The position numbers were made by a program, and so were the translations under genes. Below are positions 1 through 5,376 of a stretch of 5,376 nt of DNA, piece after piece (position 1 is the first letter of the stretch; each line of letters opens with the position of its first letter). The DNA is from Alphaproteobacteria bacterium (GTDB lineage: Bacteria; Pseudomonadota; Alphaproteobacteria; UBA828), in NCBI GenBank assembly GCA_029937205.1, contig JAPYQV010000149.1, positions 1,511-6,886 of the forward strand, written 5' to 3'. Under the pieces are notes generated by a model that saw nothing but the letters and a program-made list of their open reading frames with translations, was not told where the DNA came from and ran no database searches.

Positions 1-76
1 CATAACGCGCAATAACGGGCATAACGCGCAATAACGGGCATAACGCGCTATAACGAGCATAACGCGCTATAAAGAG
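1..76. repeat. 19-bp tandem repeat array upstream of the AOR gene
   Basis: Four head-to-tail units of 19 bp fill 1-19, 20-38, 39-57 and 58-76. Units 1 and 2 are identical (CATAACGCGCAATAACGGG). Unit 3 changes two bases and unit 4 one more. Each unit is itself two half-units sharing ATAACGnGC. Seven exact copies start at 2, 12, 21, 31, 40, 50 and 59, alternating 10 and 9 bp apart, and a degenerate eighth starts at 69. The array reaches the left edge, so its full length is unknown. It is AT-richer than the flanking genes and has stops in several frames, so it is probably non-coding. It lies just upstream of the AOR start. It could be a cluster of regulator sites or a slippage-made minisatellite; the sequence alone does not decide. 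Confidence 0.93.
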
Positions 77-105
77 TCAGAATTCACTTTGGGCGGAGCA
101 ATACC
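49..105 (+). promoter_or_regulatory. candidate promoter/leader of the AOR gene with its ribosome binding site
   Basis: The two right-hand repeat units contain -10-like hexamers on the + strand, TATAAC at 49-54 and TATAAA at 68-73. They arise because units 3 and 4 have T where units 1 and 2 have A. I see no convincing -35 box at the usual spacing, so a simple sigma-70 promoter is not established; an activator-dependent promoter or another sigma factor is possible. A clear Shine-Dalgarno GGAG at 95-98 lies 7 nt before the ATG at 106 and supports that start. Confidence 0.3.
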
Positions 106-1935
106 ATGGCATGGCACGAAAAAATTCTACGCGTCGATCTGAGCAAGGGCACCTGCCAGGCGGAACCGCTCAATATGGAATGGGCGGAGCAATATATCGG
201 CCAGCGCGGTCTGGCGACCAAATACCTGTCCGAAGAAATGGATCCCAAGGCGGACCCGCTTTCGCCGGGCAATGTGCTGATCTTCGCCACCGGTCCCTTG
301 ACCGGCACCAGCGCCGCCACCGGCGGGCGCTATTCGGTGATCACCAAGGGCGCCTTGACCAAAGTCATCGCGTGTTCCAATTCGGGCGGCTATTGGGGTG
401 GCGAGCTGCGCCTCGCCGGCTGGGATATGATCCTCGTCACCGGCAAGGCCGAAAAGCCGGTCTATCTCAACATCGTCGACGACAAGGCCGAGCTCCTCGA
501 TGCCGAGGGTTTTATCTGGGGCGAGTCGGTGTGGCAAACGGAAGCGAAAATCAAGGAGCGCCACCAGGATTCGCGCATCCGCGTCGCCTCGATCGGGCGC
601 GCCGGCGAGAAGCTGGCGCGTTATGCCTGTATCATTAACGACCTTGACCGTGCCGCCGGGCGCTCCGGCGTCGGCGCTGTGATGGGCTCGAAAAATCTCA
701 AGGCGATTGCCGTGCGCGGCAATCTAGGGGTCCAGGTTAAAGATCCCGACGCGTTCCACGCCGCCGTCACGGCGGCGCGCGCCAAGCTCGATCCGAGCGC
801 CGACCGCGCCGGCCTGGCCGAGCAAGGTACCATTTCCATGCTCGATATTACCCAGGCCTTCGGCAGCCTGCCGACGCGCAACAACCGCGATGTGCAATTC
901 GAGGGCTCGGACAAGATCGGCGCCGCCGCCATGGTGGCGAAGCGGCGTTCCGACGGCCAGCCCAATCTAATCAACAACAAAGCCTGTTTCAGCTGCACCA
1001 TCGGCTGCGGCCGGGTGTCCAAAATTGATCCCGACCACTTCTCCGTCGCCGGCAAGGAGCGCTACAAAACGGCGGGCGGCGGGCTTGAGTATGAATCGGT
1101 CTACGCGCTTGGGCCAATGGTCGGCGTTGACGATATCGATGCCGCGACGTTCGCCAATTTTATCTGCAACGAAGAAGGCATGGATCCGATCTCGTTCGGT
1201 GCCACCCTGGCGGCGGCCATGGAACTCTATGAAATGGGCGCCATTACGGATGCCGATACGGACGGCCTGAAACTCGAATTCGGCTCGGCCGAAGCGCTGG
1301 TCAAGTGCGCCGAACTGGCTGGCCTCGGCGAAGGTTTTGGCGCCGATCTCGGCCTGGGCTCCAAATTACTGTGCGAAAAATACGGCCATCCCGATCTCGC
1401 CATGGTCGCCAAGGGTCAGGAATTCCCCGGCTATGACGGGCGCTCCATGCAGGGTATGGCGCTCGCCTACGCCACCAGCAACCGCGGCGCCTGCCATCTC
1501 AAGGCCGATCCTTACGGCGACGATTTCGATGGCGGCCCGATCGAAGGCAAGGCGGAAATTGTCTACAGCTCGCAAAACGCCGTGGCGGCGGTCGATTCCT
1601 CGGGACTCTGCCTCTTCCCCATGGCGGTCTGGGACCTCGGCGATGTGGCCTCCCAGCTTGATTCCGCTTGCGGCGGCGGCTGGACCGCCGAGCGCCTGGC
1701 CGAGACCGGCGAGCGCATCTGGAATCTGGAGCGCCGCTTCAATCTCGACACCGGCCTCACCGGCAAGGACGATACCCTGCCCAAGCGCATTCTCAAGGAA
1801 GCGGCGAAGAGCGGCTCGGGCAAGGGCAAGGTGGCCGAGCTCGCGCAAATGCTACCGGCCTATTATGAGATACGCGGCTGGGATGACGAAGGCGTGCCGA
1901 CCACCCAGACCTTGCGGCGCCTGTCTATGCTGTAA
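106..1935 (+). CDS. aldehyde:ferredoxin oxidoreductase family protein (W/Mo-bis-pterin enzyme), large subunit
   Basis: This 609-residue protein belongs to the AOR family, which oxidises aldehydes to acids (or reduces acids) at a tungsten or molybdenum bis-pyranopterin centre next to one [4Fe-4S] cluster. It is complete and of normal family length. The N-terminal domain (about 4-207) begins with the typical WHEKILRVDL start and holds the cofactor-binding GRSGVGAVMGSKNLKAIAVRG stretch at 185-205. The rest is the AOR alpha-helical region. Cluster ligands are C294, C297 and C301 (CxxCxxxC) plus C502 in DSSGLC (497-502), the second DxxGL(C/D) pterin motif; a first, variant copy NEEGMD is at 355-360. 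The GLEYE stretch (326-330) and H464 match conserved active-site positions. No signal peptide, so cytoplasmic. It resembles bacterial AorB-type enzymes more than BamB. Substrate and metal cannot be read from sequence. A MoaD-like gene follows; no redox partner subunit is visible. Confidence 0.93.
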   Translation: MAWHEKILRVDLSKGTCQAEPLNMEWAEQYIGQRGLATKYLSEEMDPKADPLSPGNVLIFATGPLTGTSAATGGRYSVITKGALTKVIACSNSGGYWGGELRLAGWDMILVTGKAEKPVYLNIVDDKAELLDAEGFIWGESVWQTEAKIKERHQDSRIRVASIGRAGEKLARYACIINDLDRAAGRSGVGAVMGSKNLKAIAVRGNLGVQVKDPDAFHAAVTAARAKLDPSADRAGLAEQGTISMLDITQAFGSLPTRNNRDVQFEGSDKIGAAAMVAKRRSDGQPNLINNKACFSCTIGCGRVSKIDPDHFSVAGKERYKTAGGGLEYESVYALGPMVGVDDIDAATFANFICNEEGMDPISFGATLAAAMELYEMGAITDADTDGLKLEFGSAEALVKCAELAGLGEGFGADLGLGSKLLCEKYGHPDLAMVAKGQEFPGYDGRSMQGMALAYATSNRGACHLKADPYGDDFDGGPIEGKAEIVYSSQNAVAAVDSSGLCLFPMAVWDLGDVASQLDSACGGGWTAERLAETGERIWNLERRFNLDTGLTGKDDTLPKRILKEAAKSGSGKGKVAELAQMLPAYYEIRGWDDEGVPTTQTLRRLSML

Positions 1936-1956
1936 TCCCTAAGCTGTAATCCCTGA
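1929..1956 (+). repeat. 14-bp tandem duplication over the AOR stop codon and intergenic gap
   Basis: The unit GCTGTAATCCCTAA (1929-1942) is followed directly by GCTGTAATCCCTGA (1943-1956), 13 of 14 bases identical. The first copy carries the last base pair of codons and the TAA stop of the AOR gene; the second lies in the gap and puts another TAA at 1947-1949. It looks like a local duplication that lengthened the gap to the next gene from about 10 to 24 bp. Confidence 0.9.
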
Positions 1957-1959
1957 AGC

Positions 1960-2199
1960 GTGAAAATCACCGTCAAGACGGTCGCCATCCGCCCGCCTGC
2001 GCCGCCAAATGCTGAGCGGGTCATAGATCTCCCGGACGGCGCGATGGTGGCGGACGCCCTGGCCAAGATCGGCTTGGAGCGCCCGGACGGTCACGCCACC
2101 TTGCTCAATGACGAAACCGTCCCCGCCGGTATCCGTGCCGAGACGCCGCTCAAGGCGGGCGATATCCTCACCGTGTTCACGGCAATCAAAGGCGGCTAA
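1960..2199 (+). CDS. MoaD/ThiS-family ubiquitin-like sulfur carrier protein
   Basis: This 79-residue protein has the beta-grasp pattern of MoaD/ThiS: an opening strand (ITVKTVAI, 3-10), a helix around ADALAKIGL (31-39), the LLNDETVPAG hairpin (48-57), and the ending TPLKAGDILTVFTAIKGG (62-79). The free C-terminal Gly-Gly is the hallmark: it is adenylated and thiocarboxylated by a MoeB/ThiF-type E1 so the protein can deliver sulfur. Beside an AOR gene the likely job is building the dithiolene of the pterin cofactor, as for MoaD with MoaE. A ThiS-like role or another sulfur donation is the alternative. The start is GTG at 1960, the only start that gives the full first strand. There is no strong Shine-Dalgarno (only GAAG close by), so translation is probably coupled to the AOR gene 24 bp upstream. 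An E1 and MoaE must lie elsewhere. Confidence 0.85.
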   Translation: MKITVKTVAIRPPAPPNAERVIDLPDGAMVADALAKIGLERPDGHATLLNDETVPAGIRAETPLKAGDILTVFTAIKGG

Positions 2200-2232
2200 C
2201 AGCCTTCACGACACGTCATAGCCGAATTTTTT
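2193..2232 (+). terminator. weak candidate intrinsic terminator for the AOR/MoaD transcript
   Basis: CGGCTA (2193-2198) can pair with TAGCCG (2219-2224), six base pairs around a 20-nt loop, followed by AA and then six T (2227-2232). The loop may hold a small inner ACG/CGT stem. The 5' arm includes the MoaD-like gene's stop, and the rest lies in the 3' end of the convergent sulfotransferase gene. The long loop and the AA spacer weaken the case. For the - strand only a 5-bp AAGGC/GCCTT hairpin (2189-2193 with 2202-2206) without a real T tract is visible. Confidence 0.3.
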
Positions 2233-4323
2233 GGCCCATGGTTTGAGGCCGTCGAGGGACGTGCCGATCTCATTCCGGTAGCGTTTCCAGCGGTATTGTG
2301 AGCGCTGGTATATGGGCTCCACCACCTGGTCGTAACTTACAGTGGCGATGCGGGCGCGCTTCTTTGCATGTTCGGTATAGTCGAGCATGGGCTCATGCCA
2401 TTCGACGCCGAGGAATTTTAGCAGCGCCCGGGTCTCGCTTTCGAAATCATCGACGAAGTCTTCATACTTCACCGTGTGGCAATCGAGCGGCAGCACTTCC
2501 GTGCTTTTCTGCCACAGCGCCATGGCCTTGCCGTAGAGGTTGGCGGAATCTTCCAGGCTGAAGAAATTGGCCATGGCCGGGCCAATCTCGAAATTCTGCA
2601 TAAAGCAGCTCAAGCACACATCGAAGGGATGGCGCAGCGCGAAAATCATTTTAGCGTGCGGAAAGAGGCGCCAGATCATCGCCACATGGACGATGTTAAG
2701 CGGCATCTTGTCGATCATCAGGCCGCCGTTCCCGCCGTTCAGAAACCCATCCGCCGTCTCGAAATAGCTCGTTCGGAGCTGTTCGATTTCCGGCGCCGTC
2801 AAATCCGCCAAGGCGCTTGGGTAGAATTCGGGAAAGCCCGGCACCCGGCTGAGCGCGGCATCGATGGCCGGTTGTTCGTCGAGGATATTTATATCAGGGT
2901 GAGCGGCCAATACCTGATCGATCAGGGTCGTGCCGGATCTCGGAAAACCGAAGAAAAAAACCGGCGCCACACGCTCGCCAAGCGCCGGCGTTTCACCCCA
3001 TGATTCGATCCAGGATTTGCTGAGCGCCGCATCGACCGATGCGATCATATCCAGGAACAGATTCTTATTCACCTTGGCGTGCGCCGGATAGTCGCGCGAG
3101 CGCTGGTTTGCCTCGATGAAATAGCCATGCGCCGAATTGCTGTCGCCTTGCTGATCGTGGAGGCGGCCGAGCTCGTAACTGATATTGAGGGCGCTGCGCT
3201 CCGGCGCGCCTGTCCGGTCCAGTTTCTCCAGGCGGACGATGGCCGCCGGAATATCGCCGTCGCGCCGCTCGCACTTCGCCGCCAACAGGTTGAGCTCATC
3301 ATCTTCCGGCGCCAGGTTGAGCCCGCGCGCAATCACCTCACGCGCTTGGTCGAGGCGATTGGCGCGCTCCCACAGGCTGGCCAATGTCCGCACCGTATCG
3401 AGGTCATCCGGGTCGAGCGCAAGCGCCGCGTCCAGTGCCGCCACCGCGCCGTCGAGGTCTTCCTGTTGGAATAAGGCGTTGGCGAGATTGGTGTGGGCCT
3501 CAGCAAGATCTGGCCGAATTTTTGTGGCACGGCGGCAAGCCGCCACCGCCTCGTCAAAGCGGTGCAGGCTTTTCAGCACCGAGCCCATATTGTTGTGCGC
3601 CTCGGCCAGATCCGGATTGAGGCGGAGCGCAGTTTCCAGCGTTTCCAGCGCCGCATCAAAGTCGCCCAACTCTTTCTGCACAAAGCCCAGATTGGCATGC
3701 GCTTCGGCGAGCTCAGGATTAAGCGCCAGCGCCTGTTTAAATGACGCCATCGCCTGTTGATGATCGCTCTGGCCGCTGTGGAGGTTGCCAAGATTGGCGT
3801 GCGCCTCGGCGTAATCCGGTCTCAGTTGCAGCGCTTTGTGAAAGGCCTCTTTCGCCGCATCCTCGCGGCCGAGAAATAGCAAGGCATTGGCCAGATTAAA
3901 TTGCGCTTCCGGATTGTTCGGCTCGATCGCTACCGCTTTTTCAAAAGCGCCGGCGGCATCCTCGTAGCGGCCTTGCTCCTGCAGCACGATGCCGAGATTG
4001 CCCTGCGCCCCGGCATCGCCCGGCGTTAGCGCCACGACCTTTTTGAAGGCCGCTTCCGCGTCCAGCAATTTGCCGCGATATTTATAGACGTTGCCTAGAT
4101 TGAAATGAGCGAAGGCATAGTCGGGGCTGATCGCCACCGCCTTGCCGAGCAACTGGATCGCCTTCGAATGGCGTCCGCCCTGATAATTGAGCACGCCAAG
4201 CAGATTGAGCGCGACCGAATTTCTCGGGTTCGCTTTTAGAACGTTTTTATAGAGCCGCTCGGCTTTCTTCAGATTGCCGGCCTCGTGATGCTGAACCGCC
4301 TCGGCCAAAATATCCTTGGCCAT
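2206..4323 (-). CDS. TPR-repeat protein with C-terminal PAPS-dependent sulfotransferase domain (TPST-like)
   Basis: This 705-residue protein has two parts. Residues 4-343 are ten TPR units in exact 34-residue phase, many with LAEAHANLG-type helix A and xxNP/xxPD turns. After a 3-residue slip one or two degenerate units run to about 411. Residues 453-690 are a sulfotransferase domain. The PAPS 5'-phosphosulfate loop is FGFPRSGTT (458-466) and the 3'-phosphate motif is R564 to S572 in LRHPFDVCLS. E483 lies 21 residues after R462, K539 sits in DKMP, and SYDQVVEP is at 663-670. That set resembles tyrosylprotein sulfotransferases. The acceptor is unknown; a protein or peptide held by the TPR groove is a reasonable inference. 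I see no signal peptide or membrane segment. It starts 6 bp after the HIT gene stop. An AGGG overlapping that region, 10 nt before the ATG, is the best ribosome binding site, so coupling is likely. Confidence 0.9.
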   Translation of the reverse strand: MAKDILAEAVQHHEAGNLKKAERLYKNVLKANPRNSVALNLLGVLNYQGGRHSKAIQLLGKAVAISPDYAFAHFNLGNVYKYRGKLLDAEAAFKKVVALTPGDAGAQGNLGIVLQEQGRYEDAAGAFEKAVAIEPNNPEAQFNLANALLFLGREDAAKEAFHKALQLRPDYAEAHANLGNLHSGQSDHQQAMASFKQALALNPELAEAHANLGFVQKELGDFDAALETLETALRLNPDLAEAHNNMGSVLKSLHRFDEAVAACRRATKIRPDLAEAHTNLANALFQQEDLDGAVAALDAALALDPDDLDTVRTLASLWERANRLDQAREVIARGLNLAPEDDELNLLAAKCERRDGDIPAAIVRLEKLDRTGAPERSALNISYELGRLHDQQGDSNSAHGYFIEANQRSRDYPAHAKVNKNLFLDMIASVDAALSKSWIESWGETPALGERVAPVFFFGFPRSGTTLIDQVLAAHPDINILDEQPAIDAALSRVPGFPEFYPSALADLTAPEIEQLRTSYFETADGFLNGGNGGLMIDKMPLNIVHVAMIWRLFPHAKMIFALRHPFDVCLSCFMQNFEIGPAMANFFSLEDSANLYGKAMALWQKSTEVLPLDCHTVKYEDFVDDFESETRALLKFLGVEWHEPMLDYTEHAKKRARIATVSYDQVVEPIYQRSQYRWKRYRNEIGTSLDGLKPWAKKFGYDVS
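3295..4314 (-). repeat. TPR-coding repeats, 102-bp period
   Basis: Ten 34-codon units encode TPR repeats 1-10 of the sulfotransferase protein (residues 4-343). The repeat is also visible in DNA: around 3485-3830 the stretch coding for LAEAHxNLG recurs every 102 bp with few changes. Units 5 to 8 are the most alike, which suggests growth by duplication of neighbouring units. Such units can expand or contract by recombination, so unit number may vary between strains. Confidence 0.85.
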
Positions 4324-4329
4324 CTTGTT

Positions 4330-4692
4330 CTAACCCTGCGCAATCATCTGCCCGAGGCGACGGCCGGCGAAAATATGCATATGGAAGTGCGGCACTTCCT
4401 GGCCGCCATTGTGGCCGATGTTGGCGAGCACCCGATAGCCTTCGCCATCGACACCCAATTGGCGCGCGATCTCCGCCACTTTCTGGAAAAACCGTCCGAC
4501 CGTCTCCGCGCCGGCATCGCGGGTGAAGTCATCGAGCGAGACATAGGCGCCCTTCGGGATCACCAGCACATGAACCGGCGCCTGCGGGTTGATATCGCGG
4601 AAGGCCAGCACCTCGTCATCCTCATAGACCGTGTCGTTGGGAATTTCGCCGCGCAGAATCTTGGCGAATATATTGTCCGACTGATAGCTCAT
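4330..4692 (-). CDS. HIT-family (HINT-type) nucleotide hydrolase
   Basis: This 120-residue protein fits the histidine triad family in length and layout. It opens with NIFAKILRGEIP (7-18), has the YEDDEVLAFRDINPQAPVH region (23-41) that forms part of the nucleotide pocket, and ends with the HxHxHxx triad HFHMHIF at 102-108 (H102, H104, H106; the middle one is the nucleophile in studied members). HINT enzymes cleave adenosine phosphoramidates and related AMP conjugates, and some family members also hydrolyse adenosine phosphosulfate. The ATG at 4692 is chosen because the purine-rich GAGGGCGGGAA directly before it is an excellent ribosome binding site; an in-frame TTG at 4707 would place that site inside the gene. 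It follows hisE by 18 bp and precedes the sulfotransferase gene by 6 bp. Confidence 0.93.
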   Translation of the reverse strand: MSYQSDNIFAKILRGEIPNDTVYEDDEVLAFRDINPQAPVHVLVIPKGAYVSLDDFTRDAGAETVGRFFQKVAEIARQLGVDGEGYRVLANIGHNGGQEVPHFHMHIFAGRRLGQMIAQG

Positions 4693-4710
4693 TTCCCGCC
4701 CTCGCAATTC

Positions 4711-5043
4711 CTATTTCGAAACCTGGCGCGCCTTCTTCTCGTCCAGCCCGGAAACACCGCGCCTGGCGCGCAGCGCATCCAATACCGCCTCGGGGCGAAT
4801 GTTCTGATCGGACCAGAGGATCAGCAGGTGAAACAACAGATCGGCGCTCTCGGCGATAATCTCGCCGCGCTCGCGCCGGGCCGCCGCGATCGCCACTTCA
4901 GTCGCCTCCTCGCCGATCTTCTTGGCGATATGATCGGTGCCCTTGGCAAATTTCTTCGCCGTATATGATTTCTCCGGATCGCCGCCCTTGCGGCTTTCGA
5001 TCACGCTGTACAGCTCATCGAGCACCGAATCTGTATCGGCCAT
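4711..5043 (-). CDS. hisE: phosphoribosyl-ATP pyrophosphatase
   Basis: HisE hydrolyses phosphoribosyl-ATP to phosphoribosyl-AMP and pyrophosphate, the second step of histidine synthesis, in the cytoplasm. The 110-residue product is a normal stand-alone HisE length, not fused to HisI. It shows the all-alpha MazG-like fold signature: SYTAKKFAKGTDHIAKKIGEEATEV (26-50), with acidic metal-binding residues E45, E46 and E49, and ESADLLFHLL (65-74) with E65 and D68. The start is the ATG at 5043, preceded by AGGAGAA (5048-5054) at good spacing. An upstream in-frame ATG at 5058 would swallow that site. It lies 53 bp behind hisF on the same strand, the common alphaproteobacterial order. Confidence 0.95.
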   Translation of the reverse strand: MADTDSVLDELYSVIESRKGGDPEKSYTAKKFAKGTDHIAKKIGEEATEVAIAAARRERGEIIAESADLLFHLLILWSDQNIRPEAVLDALRARRGVSGLDEKKARQVSK

Positions 5044-5096
5044 TATGTTCTCCTGCATCGCAATCGTGGCTCGGGGTCATGCATCCTACACCGGGA
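5044..5096 (-). promoter_or_regulatory. hisF-hisE intergenic gap with the hisE ribosome binding site
   Basis: This 53-bp gap holds AGGAGAA at 5048-5054, with GGAG 6 nt before the hisE ATG. I see no terminator hairpin or clear promoter in it, so read-through from hisF is the simplest reading. Confidence 0.6.
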
Positions 5097-5376
5097 TCAA
5101 CGCACCGGGATACCGGCGGCGCGCATATGGTGCTTGGCTTCACCAATGGTGTGTTCGCCGAAATGGAATATCGAGGCGGCGAGCACGGCGGTGGCGTGGC
5201 CTTCCGAAATGCCGGCGACGAGATGGTCGAGCGTGCCGACCCCGCCCGAGGCGATCACCGGCACGCCGACCGCATCGGCGACGGCGCGGGTCAGTTCGAT
5301 ATCGAAGCCCTGTTTGGTGCCGTCGCGGTCCATGGAGGTGAGCAGGATTTCACCGGCGCCGAGCTCGGTCATGCGT
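5097..5376 (-). CDS. hisF: imidazole glycerol phosphate synthase cyclase subunit, C-terminal part
   Basis: Only the last 93 or so codons are in the window; the gene continues past the right edge and the frame is open there, so the methionine at 5372 is internal and not a start. HisF is a (beta/alpha)8 barrel that uses ammonia from HisH to turn PRFAR into imidazole glycerol phosphate and AICAR. The visible segment includes [20 protein letters not shown], whose Asp in SMDRDGT is a conserved residue near the active-site face, then [10 protein letters not shown], a phosphate-binding loop, and the usual ending [28 protein letters not shown]. The two catalytic aspartates of the family (near positions 11 and 130) lie off the window. 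It heads the visible hisF-hisE-HIT-sulfotransferase series. Confidence 0.96.
   Translation of the reverse strand, partial: RMTELGAGEILLTSMDRDGTKQGFDIELTRAVADAVGVPVIASGGVGTLDHLVAGISEGHATAVLAASIFHFGEHTIGEAKHHMRAAGIPVR

Noticed and set aside
1..76. CRISPR array
   Set aside because: Units are 19 bp and directly adjacent with no unique spacers; this is a plain tandem repeat.
1337..1942. 201-residue + strand frame overlapping the AOR gene
   Set aside because: It is rich in Arg/Pro/Ala/Ser as expected for an out-of-frame reading of GC-rich DNA, and the AOR frame is conserved across the whole stretch.
2476..3003. 175-residue + strand frame opposite the sulfotransferase domain
   Set aside because: The opposite strand codes for the intact PAPS-binding domain with all its motifs; this frame has no recognisable domain.
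4693..4707. TTG start for the HIT protein adding MRGRE
   Set aside because: These bases are the purine-rich ribosome binding site for the ATG at 4692, and the family begins near MSYQSDNIF.
4285..4968. 227-residue + strand reading frame opposite the HIT and hisE genes
   Set aside because: It runs antisense to three well-recognised genes and shows no family motif; it is a high-GC shadow frame.
5044..5058. Upstream ATG for hisE adding MQENI
   Set aside because: The added codons contain AGGAGAA, which is the ribosome binding site for the ATG at 5043.
5097..5372. A complete short 91-residue gene starting at 5372
   Set aside because: The frame stays open to the window edge and the sequence is clearly the C-terminal part of HisF, so the methionine is internal.

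Overview
The window (about 60% G+C, dense coding, short intergenic gaps) looks like bacterial chromosome. It most likely comes from an alphaproteobacterium of Rhodospirillales type. That placement rests on the hisF-hisE-HIT gene order, the style of the HisF and HisE sequences, and a TPR-sulfotransferase gene of a kind common in that group. It is an inference from memory, not a computed assignment. I see no tRNA, rRNA, insertion sequence or CRISPR.

Left part (+ strand, 1-2199). The window opens inside a tandem array of at least four 19-bp units (1-76), ending 29 bp before a gene for a tungsten/molybdenum-bis-pterin enzyme of the aldehyde:ferredoxin oxidoreductase family (106-1935). A small MoaD/ThiS-like sulfur carrier ending in Gly-Gly (1960-2199) follows after 24 bp. 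The pair makes sense together: the small protein would supply sulfur for the dithiolene of the pterin cofactor that the large enzyme uses. No electron-transfer subunit (ferredoxin-like or flavoprotein) is in view. A short tandem duplication sits at the junction of the two genes.

Right part (- strand, 2206-5376). Reading leftward from the right edge are the 3' part of hisF (cyclase subunit of imidazole glycerol phosphate synthase), hisE (phosphoribosyl-ATP pyrophosphatase), a HINT-type HIT-family nucleotide hydrolase, and a 705-residue protein with about ten to eleven TPR repeats followed by a PAPS-dependent sulfotransferase domain. Gaps are 53, 18 and 6 bp, so this looks like the tail of a histidine operon with two downstream genes. 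The sulfotransferase domain carries the residue pattern of tyrosylprotein sulfotransferases, which suggests a protein or peptide substrate presented by the TPR superhelix.

The two blocks converge, with only 6 bp between the stop codons at 2199 and 2206. A weak terminator candidate for the + strand transcript lies inside the 3' end of the sulfotransferase gene. The observations most worth following up are the 19-bp promoter-proximal array, the AOR/MoaD pair without a visible redox partner, and the TPST-like TPR-sulfotransferase directly behind a HIT hydrolase.
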